NCBI GenBank assembly: GCA_002421965.1
Contig: DISN01000014.1
Span: forward strand, 1-64,000
Direction of reading: 5' to 3'
DNA from: Candidatus Saccharibacteria bacterium UBA6209
GTDB lineage: Bacteria; Patescibacteriota; Saccharimonadia; Saccharimonadales; Saccharimonadaceae
Length of the DNA stretch: 64,000 bases
Numbering within the stretch: position 1 is the stretch's first letter; every line of letters begins with the position of its first letter. Made by a program: the position numbers and the translations under genes. Below, one piece after another: positions 33,658-40,702 of this stretch. The notes under the pieces were generated by a model. That model was not told where the DNA came from and did not search any database. It saw only the letters and a list, made by a program, of their open reading frames with translations.

Positions 33658-33681
33658 CCCCTGCACGTACGCAGGGGTTTT
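33658..33681 (+). terminator. intrinsic terminator of the lipoprotein gene
   Basis: CCCCTGC-ACGTAC-GCAGGGG followed by TTTT. Confidence 0.88.
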
Positions 33682-33695
33682 CCCTTTGCCAATGC

Positions 33696-34724
33696 CTAGC
33701 TAGTAGACTTCTCGACCAGCCAGTCATTCAATCTAAAGTCTACGCCAGAGACGTCCGCACCTGCCAGAAACATATTTGACTGATCTAGCTTATTTTTGAG
33801 TGCATAATACTCTGCCGCAAACTTCATTTGCCGAAGTTTCTGGTCCGTTATCGCTGCAAAGCCATCACCTTGATTGGCGTTTTTGCGATATTTTACCTCA
33901 GTAAAATAAATTATGTCGTTAAATTGCGATACTATATCGATCTCGCACATTCTGGTCTTCCAGTTGCGCGCCAAAATAACATGGCCGATGGATATCAAAT
34001 AGTCCGCGACAGCGCTCTCGGCCCTGTCACCAATTGATTTCGTGGTCTTTGACTCACCGCCATCTCCGTCGCTCTGTGCCCTACCTGGAGTCTGGTTAGC
34101 GAAAGTTGATGTATTTTTACTGGATCCTGAATCTAGTTCAGGATGACGCAGTGAGGAGATATTACGGTATTTCTGTAGTGGAGCAAAACTTAAACGATGT
34201 AGTGGTGTTACGCCCAGCTCTTCGATTGCCGCCCGGTGCTTTGCGACCCCATAGCCAGCGTGAGCCCCGAAGCCATAGCCTGGGTACAGCTCATCTTGCT
34301 CGGCCATAAAGCGATCTCTCTCGACCTTGGCTAGAATTGATGCCGCGCTAACGCTCGGCACTAGCAGATCGGCTTTTTTCATTGTCTGGACATATCTACC
34401 CTTGCCAGTATCGGACAAAAAATTAACGACACCATCGATAATAATCTCCGAATAAGGAACATTTATTTGCTCGACCGCTCGCCTAGTCGCCAATCTCAAA
34501 GCATTGCTCATGCCAACTTTATCTAGCTCGCTAGCGCTAACCCACCCAGTAGCGGTGGCGACGGCTTCATTTTTAATGATATCGTAAAGCTCTTCGCGAC
34601 GTTTCTTAGACAGTTTCTTGCTATCGGTCAATCCGTCGATCTGCTTGCCGCCCAAAATTGCCGCACCGACAACCAAAGGACCGGCCCATGGCCCACGACC
34701 AGCTTCATCAATACCCAGTATCAC
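33696..34724 (-). CDS. rnhB: ribonuclease HII fused to a YraN-like (UPF0102) nuclease-fold domain
   Basis: 342 aa in two domains. Residues 1-190 are RNase HII: GIDEAGRGPWAGPLVVGA with the catalytic DE pair, DSKKLSKKRRE, and the C-terminal Asp region SAASILAKVERDRFM and PGYGFGAHAGYGV; it removes RNA from RNA-DNA hybrids. After a low-complexity linker (190-235), residues 236-342 are a YraN-like restriction-endonuclease fold: GDRAESAVADYLISIGHVILARNWK, then EIDIVSQ and FTEVKYR, the D-(E/Q)xK pattern. The two genes are usually separate neighbours. The linker includes RHPELDSGS, encoded by a palindromic repeat element. The rhodanese gene lies 4 bp upstream. Confidence 0.93.
   Translation of the reverse strand: MILGIDEAGRGPWAGPLVVGAAILGGKQIDGLTDSKKLSKKRREELYDIIKNEAVATATGWVSASELDKVGMSNALRLATRRAVEQINVPYSEIIIDGVVNFLSDTGKGRYVQTMKKADLLVPSVSAASILAKVERDRFMAEQDELYPGYGFGAHAGYGVAKHRAAIEELGVTPLHRLSFAPLQKYRNISSLRHPELDSGSSKNTSTFANQTPGRAQSDGDGGESKTTKSIGDRAESAVADYLISIGHVILARNWKTRMCEIDIVSQFNDIIYFTEVKYRKNANQGDGFAAITDQKLRQMKFAAEYYALKNKLDQSNMFLAGADVSGVDFRLNDWLVEKSTS
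34124..34144. repeat. palindromic repeat inserted in frame in the rnhB-yraN linker
   Basis: ATCCTGAA-TCTAG-TTCAGGAT, 8-bp perfect arms. With its flanks it encodes RHPELDSGS, the peptide signature of the widespread palindromic elements that insert in frame into bacterial genes (Rickettsia RPE-like). Only one copy seen in this window. Confidence 0.75.
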
Positions 34725-34728
34725 TAGA

Positions 34729-34989
34729 TTAGCCCCTTAGTCGGCGCTCAACCTGACCCTGATTTATACCGTTGGTAATATTAGTAAACCCAAGACTACG
34801 CATAACGTGAGCAACCGCGTTTGATCGACTGCCAGACACGCAGTACAAAATCACTTCTTCATCCTTTGGTGTATCCGCAAGCTCCAGCGGCAGATCACCC
34901 GACATAAACTTCATTGGCGAAATATTGATCGCACCCTCAACATGACCACCGGCATACTCCTCTGGCTCCCTAGTATCAATTATTATCAT
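34729..34989 (-). CDS. single-domain rhodanese-like protein
   Basis: 86 aa, the size of a stand-alone rhodanese (PspE/GlpE-like). IDTREPEEYAGGHVEGAINI opens the fold and CVSGSRS near residue 50 is the active-site loop with the persulfide-forming Cys. Probably a sulfur carrier or thiosulfate:cyanide sulfurtransferase in the cytoplasm; no signal peptide. AGGAGGGG precedes the ATG with TATAAT about 30 nt upstream, so it heads a two-gene unit with rnhB. Confidence 0.92.
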   Translation of the reverse strand: MIIIDTREPEEYAGGHVEGAINISPMKFMSGDLPLELADTPKDEEVILYCVSGSRSNAVAHVMRSLGFTNITNGINQGQVERRLRG

Positions 34990-35036
34990 ATACCCCTCCT
35001 GTGCTTTACTCTTAGTCTAATTATAGCAATATAAAA

Positions 35037-35060
35037 TAGCCGCCCCAAATCGGGCGGCTA
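35037..35060 (-). terminator. intrinsic terminator of rplS
   Basis: TAGCCGCCC/GGGCGGCTA with a 6-nt loop, followed on the minus strand by TTTTAT. Confidence 0.88.
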
Positions 35061-35077
35061 CTCCAACTATCAAAGAT

Positions 35078-35512
35078 CTACTTCTCTTCGTCAGTAGGTG
35101 CGTCTTTGGCGACTACTTCTTCGACAGGAGCTTCTTCAAGCTTGTTAACTGCCTCGCGGTCAAATCCAACTGCTGTTAGACGAGCAGACTTACCGGAACG
35201 ATTGCGTAGGTAGCTTAGGAAGTTGCGGCGGACCTTGGCTCGTCGAACGATTTCAATCTTTTCAACTAGTGGGCTGTGGAGCAAAAAGCTCTTTTCAACG
35301 CCAACACCTGATGCAATTTTGCGAACTGTAATTCGTGAAGTGTGCGAATTTTTGTTGTCAGTACGGATGATCACACCCTCAAATACCTGAATACGCTCCT
35401 TGGCACCTTCTTTAATTTTCTGGTGGACACGCACGGTGTCACCGCTCCTAGCGTCAACTACTGCGTGTTTTTTCTGCTCTTGATTTACCTTGTTTATTAG
35501 CTCAAAGCTCAT
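35078..35512 (-). CDS. rplS: 50S ribosomal protein L19
   Basis: 144 aa. Large-subunit protein at the 30S-50S interface. VVDARSGDTVRVHQKIKEGAKERIQVFEG and the VEKSFLLHSPLVEKIEIVRRAKVRRNFLSYLRNRSGKSARL core are typical. The C-terminal ~25 residues form a Glu/Ala-rich acidic tail beyond the usual length of about 115. The strong promoter 105 nt upstream implies a long leader (35513-35617) that could hold an autoregulatory site. Confidence 0.97.
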   Translation of the reverse strand: MSFELINKVNQEQKKHAVVDARSGDTVRVHQKIKEGAKERIQVFEGVIIRTDNKNSHTSRITVRKIASGVGVEKSFLLHSPLVEKIEIVRRAKVRRNFLSYLRNRSGKSARLTAVGFDREAVNKLEEAPVEEVVAKDAPTDEEK

Positions 35513-35623
35513 AATATTACCTCAAATTATTGTCGACTCAATCTTGACTGGCCACATAGCTGTACTACTACGGCTCCACATCTCTTGAGTGCGAACATTT
35601 TACTCACGTACAATCAATTAATG

Positions 35624-35652
35624 ACTATAGCATATCACTAGAGGTAATACAA
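35624..35652 (-). promoter_or_regulatory. rplS promoter
   Basis: On the minus strand TTGTAT (35647-35652), 17 bp, TATAGT (35624-35629). Confidence 0.75.
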
Positions 35653-35689
35653 GAGGGCTATCGCTGTCAATTGTAGTACAATTAGTAGT

Positions 35690-36823
35690 ATGAACTATGA
35701 CGAACTAGCACTAGAACTTCACAAGCAATATAAGGGTAAGATTACTTCGAAACTACGCGATGAGTCTGAGCTTGATCGCACAAAATTAAGCGCTTATTAC
35801 ACACCTGGTGTGGCGGCCGTGTCTAAAGCTATAGCCGACGACCCGTCGCTTATGCCGGTATACACCTGGACCAACAACCTGGTAGCGGTAATATCTGATG
35901 GATCTGCGGTTCTGGGACTTGGCAATATTGGACCCAAGGGAGCCATGCCAGTCATGGAAGGCAAGGCGCTATTATTTAAGCATTTCGCCGATATTGACAG
36001 CATGCCAATTGTACTCGATGTTCACACCGAAGACGAAATTGTTGCGACCGTCAAAGCAATCGCTCCAAGTTTTGGTGCAATCAACCTAGAGGACATCGCC
36101 GCTCCAATCTGTTTTGCGGTCGAAGAGCGCCTAAAGGCTGAGTTAGACATACCAGTGTTTCACGATGACCAACACGGCACTGCCGTAGTGACACTGGCCG
36201 GGCTAATCAATGCAATGAAAGTCACTGGTAAAAACTTGGCAGACTGTAAAGTTGTAACAATTGGCGCAGGAGCGGCCGGCACGGCAATCATGAAATTGTT
36301 GCATAAGTACGGAGTATCATCAATTATTGCCGTTGACTCCAAGGGAATTATTGGTGAGACCAGAGATGATCTAAACGATGAGAAAAAGGCTCTACTGCCG
36401 TATCTTGACACCTCACGTAGTGGCTCGCTAGAGGATGCGATTAGCGGTGCAGATATCTTTATTGGTGTATCTAAGCCAGGCCTACTAACCCCAGAAATGG
36501 TGCAATCAATGGCACCTCAGCCAATAATTTTTGCCCTGTCAAATCCAACGCCAGAGATCATGCCTGATGTTGCAAGAGAAGCCGGCGCCGCAGTGGTTGC
36601 GACAGGACGAAGCGACTTTCCAAATCAAGTCAACAATGCTATTGCCTTCCCTGGAATATTCCGCGGAGCGCTCGACAACGGAGTTAAGCAAATTACCAAT
36701 GAGCACAAGATTGCTGCCGCTGAAACTATCGCTAGCCTAGTCGAGAACCCAACCGCCGACGAGATAATTCCAAGCGTATTTGATGACCGATTGGTGCCTA
36801 GGATCGCCGACGTAATTCGCTAG
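35690..36823 (+). CDS. malic enzyme (malate dehydrogenase, oxaloacetate-decarboxylating)
   Basis: Converts malate to pyruvate and CO2 with NAD(P). 377 aa, the short bacterial form without a phosphotransacetylase tail. Motifs: YYTPGVAAVS near 37, the catalytic-Lys region GNIGPKGAMPVMEGKA near 78, the metal-binding NLEDIAAP near 131 and HDDQHGTAVV near 158, and the Rossmann loop IGAGAAGTAI near 187. In an organism without a TCA cycle it probably links imported C4 acids to pyruvate and NADPH. TACAAT (35677-35682) ends 7 nt before the ATG. Overlaps the convergent 556-aa gene by 4 bp. Confidence 0.95.
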   Translation: MNYDELALELHKQYKGKITSKLRDESELDRTKLSAYYTPGVAAVSKAIADDPSLMPVYTWTNNLVAVISDGSAVLGLGNIGPKGAMPVMEGKALLFKHFADIDSMPIVLDVHTEDEIVATVKAIAPSFGAINLEDIAAPICFAVEERLKAELDIPVFHDDQHGTAVVTLAGLINAMKVTGKNLADCKVVTIGAGAAGTAIMKLLHKYGVSSIIAVDSKGIIGETRDDLNDEKKALLPYLDTSRSGSLEDAISGADIFIGVSKPGLLTPEMVQSMAPQPIIFALSNPTPEIMPDVAREAGAAVVATGRSDFPNQVNNAIAFPGIFRGALDNGVKQITNEHKIAAAETIASLVENPTADEIIPSVFDDRLVPRIADVIR

Positions 36824-38490
36824 GCGCTACCAGCGCCCCTGGCTCGAACCACGCTAAGACTATCGCCAGTCATAATTGCCAGTGCGTCTGTTTGATTTTG
36901 CTTGTCACAAGTGGCGACATGAGCCACAATACTGTGAACATTCCTTGTTCTTAGCTCGTTAAATAAATCCGGGTTGGTGTCCTCAAAGTCGCCGACAGGA
37001 ATTTGTGAAATATAAATTCTATCCGCATTATGACTGCGCTTTTTCCAGTACATAATAGGGTAGCGATAATCTTTAATCGCACCAGATAGACGCGACAACC
37101 CCTTGAGCTTACCGCCCCTACTAGACGCTATCTGCTCGGCAGCAAGCTTTAGCTTGTTCGACACATAATCTGGGCTGCAGGCAGAGTTTTCGGCTATTTT
37201 TCGCATTCGATCCGTCATACAGTCCACGACCAGAACCTTGCCGTTAACACCGTTAGTTTCGCATATTACCTGCCGAATTGTATCATCATCCAGCCAACCA
37301 ACCACCTCCGCAGGAAGGTTAATCTCACTCAGTGCCTCCATTTCGATCTGCTCAGGCTCCTTAGTGGTATCATCCACGAACGAACCTTGACTATCTTCAT
37401 CTGACACCTCAGCACTAGCATTGCCACTGCGCTGAATCTCTTCATTGCTACCAAACTTCGCAAGCTGGCACTCTAAATTAGCCAAGCTGTCTCGCACAGC
37501 TTCAGTGCACCGCCTGTCGGCAGTCGCCACCATAGCCCTACTTATAACAGGCTCCATCAGTACCGTCAGCTTATCAAGAAATACGCTCGGGACATCCGAC
37601 AGGCCGCCCGGGAAACGACCATCTACAAACTCAGTCATAACATCCATCGCTGTCAAAGTATCCTCAGTCAGACACATCAGCGCCACCACCGCCTCACCGT
37701 CTCGGTTAACTAGCTCAATCTGCTCACGACCGTCGATCATGCTAGATATGCAGTCAGTAGCCCAAAAGTACACATCCTTTATTTCTCTGTCGATACTGCC
37801 CATATCTTCGGTATCAGCAAACTCGCTAATCAACTGCCTAAGCTCGTCACTCGCTGGCAGAGCTCTTAGTTGCTCGCTATCGATGGACTCAAAGATTTTA
37901 GCTCTAGCTTCCGCCGTATACTCTCGATAAACCTTATCGACCACTGCATGGTTGCTAGCACCAGCTTGGGACTGACATGTGCTGACAGTAGGAATAGACT
38001 GAGCATACTCACTCCAAGGAGTTCTACTAGCATTGACCTCGGCAATCTCTGACGGAAAAGTCCTTTTAACCATGCCCTCAAGCTCACGCCAACGAGTGTT
38101 CCAGGCAAATCGACAAATCTCCTGCTCTTTCTGGGCCGCTCGCATCGACACACTGTCATCGATCTGCCCTTCGAGCATCGCCATAGCTAGATTCGCCTTC
38201 CCATAAGACACCAGGCTAGCCCTAGTCATCTCAATAGTCCGCTTCAGGCGCGCTCTTAGGCTACTGGCTTGCTCCTGCGACATATTTAAGTCTCTGCTAT
38301 ACTTAGCAATCCACTTCAGCCCAGACCGAGCATCGCTGATGATACTGTCCGTCAAATCCGACACTAATTTATAATTACTATTAAGCACTTCTAGCGTGCC
38401 GTAACTATTAGCATCCGAATGATCCTCGCCATGTTCAGGCGTGGTTAAAAAAAGATCCTCATCGGGACCAGATGTCGGACATTCGCTCAT
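36820..38490 (-). CDS. large hypothetical protein with no recognised domain
   Basis: 556 aa, soluble, no signal peptide or membrane helix. Residues 1-40 are acidic and disordered, 40-340 are mostly helical (for example QEQASSLRARLKRTIEMTRASL), 340-390 are an acidic disordered linker, and 395-556 contain two compact mixed segments, the last rich in basic and aromatic residues (AIKDYRYPIMYWKKRSHNADRIYISQIP). That last segment has a faint look of a RelE/HigB beta sheet, too weak to assign. TATAAT (38497-38502) is exactly 6 nt before the ATG. It sits 36 bp downstream of the GspE/PilB gene on the same strand. Confidence 0.75.
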   Translation of the reverse strand: MSECPTSGPDEDLFLTTPEHGEDHSDANSYGTLEVLNSNYKLVSDLTDSIISDARSGLKWIAKYSRDLNMSQEQASSLRARLKRTIEMTRASLVSYGKANLAMAMLEGQIDDSVSMRAAQKEQEICRFAWNTRWRELEGMVKRTFPSEIAEVNASRTPWSEYAQSIPTVSTCQSQAGASNHAVVDKVYREYTAEARAKIFESIDSEQLRALPASDELRQLISEFADTEDMGSIDREIKDVYFWATDCISSMIDGREQIELVNRDGEAVVALMCLTEDTLTAMDVMTEFVDGRFPGGLSDVPSVFLDKLTVLMEPVISRAMVATADRRCTEAVRDSLANLECQLAKFGSNEEIQRSGNASAEVSDEDSQGSFVDDTTKEPEQIEMEALSEINLPAEVVGWLDDDTIRQVICETNGVNGKVLVVDCMTDRMRKIAENSACSPDYVSNKLKLAAEQIASSRGGKLKGLSRLSGAIKDYRYPIMYWKKRSHNADRIYISQIPVGDFEDTNPDLFNELRTRNVHSIVAHVATCDKQNQTDALAIMTGDSLSVVRARGAGSA

Positions 38491-38526
38491 CCTTATATTA
38501 TATCACATATAGCCAAGTATTGTCAA

Positions 38527-40149
38527 CTACATTACCCGATTAATCTCATCAAGGGTTGTTTCGCCTCGAAGTGCCGCCAGCACACCAGCCTGCAGTAGCG
38601 TAATCATACCCTGCTTCTTGGCGGTTGCTTCTATGGCTTCGGGATTAACATCCAAAACATCACCACGAAGATACTTCTGAATTTCTTCGGTAACCTCCAT
38701 CTGCTCCATAATCGGCACACGACCCTTGTAGCCAAACGGTGCATCTTCAGTAGAGACCGGACGATAAAGCTTAATATTCTCTAAATCCGGCGTATCAATC
38801 GACTCCGGTATGCCTTCAAGTACCTGAATAATCCATTTTTTAGTTGTCTCATCTGGCTCGTACTCTACCTTGCTGTCATCCCAAAGCCTACGAACTAACC
38901 GCTGTGCAATCAATAAACGAATAGCCGAACTAAATATTGGATTCTGGCCAATCATATCGATAATACGACTAAACGCAGTCGAGGTCGAGTTAGCATGGAA
39001 ACTAGAAAGCACCAGATGTCCGGTAATCGAAGCCTGTATAGCCGTTCGAGCGGTCTCATCGTCGCGAATCTCACCAACCATCACTACATCTGGATCTAGT
39101 CGCAGCACGGACCTAAGTCCATCCGAAAACCTCTGACCTTCGGTGGTATTGATCGGAATCTGCACAATACCAGGTACCGTATTCTCAACGGGATCCTCGA
39201 GCGTAATAATCTTTTTATCCGGAGTGTTTAGAGCATTTAGCATACTGTAAAGAGTCGTTGACTTACCTGACCCGGTTGGGCCAACCATCATCACCAGACC
39301 TCTAGGATGAGAAATAACCTCGTCGATACGCGCACGTTCCCTCTCGCTAATGCTTAAAAGGTCTAGGTTTAGCATAGAAGTGTCAAAATTAAACAACCTG
39401 AGCACTGCGTCTTGGCCAAACAAAGTTGGCACCGTCTCAATACGCAAGTTCAAGACATGCGAGGCGCCATCGCGGAATATATCGTGATGAATCTGACCCG
39501 ACTGAGGCTCGGTAGCAGCGGTCGATAAGCCAGCCCTTGAGGCAAGCGTTGCCATAATTACTCGGTACCGATCCCGCTCCAACACAGCGACTGGATGAAG
39601 CGCACCATCGATACGCATCCTAATACGAATACTCTCTCGCATATTTTCGATGTGTATATCGCTAGCGCCCAATTTGTCAGCCTGATCGATAAGATAATTA
39701 AATATTTCGTCTGATCCAACAGATGCGAGTGTCTTACTGACCTCAGCAAGTGTATCGCTATCGCCTTCTTTAGCAATCTCGATATCATCATAAATAACTC
39801 TCTTGGGAGGATCAAAGCGCAGCATCAATGTTCGAAATGCCGAACCAGAAATCAGGAAAAAATGAGCAATCTTGCCATCGTCCTTATAGCTATTGGATAT
39901 TTTCATCACTAGTGACTGCGGCGTCTGTGAGGTAATACCAAACTTGTAGGTCTGAGTATCTTGATTGACATCCAGGGGCAAAATCTTGCCTTCGTACATC
40001 TCCTCGACGCTTAAGACATCGCGGATAAGCTCAAGGTCAGCCTCGAACTCTCGAGTATCCAAATACTGCACACCTAAGATTGAGGCTCGTTTTCGAGTCG
40101 CCTCTTCATCTTGGTCACGTCGGCGTGCCTGAATATCGGATTCATCCAT
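38527..40149 (-). CDS. GspE/PilB-family secretion/pilus assembly ATPase
   Basis: 540 aa hexameric traffic ATPase that powers type IV pilus extension or type II-like secretion. The N-terminal T2SSE-N-like region occupies 1-140. The catalytic core has Walker A GPTGSGKSTTLYSML near 270, an Asp box LEDPVENTVPGI, Walker B MVGEIRDDETA near 335 and a His box GHLVLSSFHANSTSTAF near 360. The tetracysteine zinc knuckle common in PilB after QRLVRRL is absent here (followed by WDDSKVEYEP). No other pilus genes lie nearby. TACAAT (40158-40163) is 8 nt before the ATG. Confidence 0.95.
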   Translation of the reverse strand: MDESDIQARRRDQDEEATRKRASILGVQYLDTREFEADLELIRDVLSVEEMYEGKILPLDVNQDTQTYKFGITSQTPQSLVMKISNSYKDDGKIAHFFLISGSAFRTLMLRFDPPKRVIYDDIEIAKEGDSDTLAEVSKTLASVGSDEIFNYLIDQADKLGASDIHIENMRESIRIRMRIDGALHPVAVLERDRYRVIMATLASRAGLSTAATEPQSGQIHHDIFRDGASHVLNLRIETVPTLFGQDAVLRLFNFDTSMLNLDLLSISERERARIDEVISHPRGLVMMVGPTGSGKSTTLYSMLNALNTPDKKIITLEDPVENTVPGIVQIPINTTEGQRFSDGLRSVLRLDPDVVMVGEIRDDETARTAIQASITGHLVLSSFHANSTSTAFSRIIDMIGQNPIFSSAIRLLIAQRLVRRLWDDSKVEYEPDETTKKWIIQVLEGIPESIDTPDLENIKLYRPVSTEDAPFGYKGRVPIMEQMEVTEEIQKYLRGDVLDVNPEAIEATAKKQGMITLLQAGVLAALRGETTLDEINRVM

Positions 40150-40157
40150 ATAGACCT

Positions 40158-40196
40158 ATTGTATCAAAAAGCTTATGGTATAACGAGTGGTACAAT
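40158..40196. promoter_or_regulatory. divergent pair of leaderless promoters
   Basis: Minus-strand TACAAT (40158-40163) serves the ATPase gene and plus-strand TACAAT (40191-40196) serves the TrmH gene, each 6-8 nt from its ATG, with both start codons only 53 bp apart. Confidence 0.7.
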
Positions 40197-40202
40197 AGAA
40201 TT

Positions 40203-40700
40203 ATGCCAAAAATCACCCTACTTTTGCACAATATCCGCTCAACTCACAACGTTGGAGCGATTTTTCGCACGGCAGAAGGCTTTGGAGTGCAGCAAATTAT
40301 CCTGAGCGGCTATACGCCTTACCCAAAAACTACAAACGACCCAAGACTGCCACACATTGCCGATAAGCTAACTTCGCAGATCCACAAGACTGCCCTTGGC
40401 GCCGAAAACATGGTGCCATTTACATACTACGAATCACTCGATGAATGGCTGTCGCTAAATAATACCGCCAAAAAACTACCGATCATTGGGTTAGAGCAGT
40501 CTGATCGCTCAGTCATGCTGCCAGATTTTATTCCACCCGATGAGTTTGCGCTGCTACTCGGCGAAGAAGTGCGTGGCATCGAGACTCAGCGCTTGACCAA
40601 ATGCGAGCACCTAATTGAAATACCGATGCGCGGACAGAAAGAATCGTTTAATGTCAGTGTTGCCGCTGGTATAGCGCTCTACGGACTCAATTTCAAATAA
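40203..40700 (+). CDS. TrmH/SpoU-family RNA 2'-O-methyltransferase
   Basis: 165 aa SPOUT-fold methylase of tRNA or rRNA. Motif 1 NIRSTHNVGAIFRTAEGFG near residue 10 (conserved Arg for the 2'-OH), motif 2 ALLLGEEVRGIE near 119, motif 3 EIPMRGQKESFNVSVAAGIALY near 139 forming the trefoil knot. Length fits a minimal catalytic domain. ATG 40203 is chosen over an upstream frame start because TACAAT lies 6 nt before it and motif 1 then sits at the normal distance. Convergent with dnaE (2-bp gap). Confidence 0.93.
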   Translation: MPKITLLLHNIRSTHNVGAIFRTAEGFGVQQIILSGYTPYPKTTNDPRLPHIADKLTSQIHKTALGAENMVPFTYYESLDEWLSLNNTAKKLPIIGLEQSDRSVMLPDFIPPDEFALLLGEEVRGIETQRLTKCEHLIEIPMRGQKESFNVSVAAGIALYGLNFK

Positions 40701-40702
40701 GC

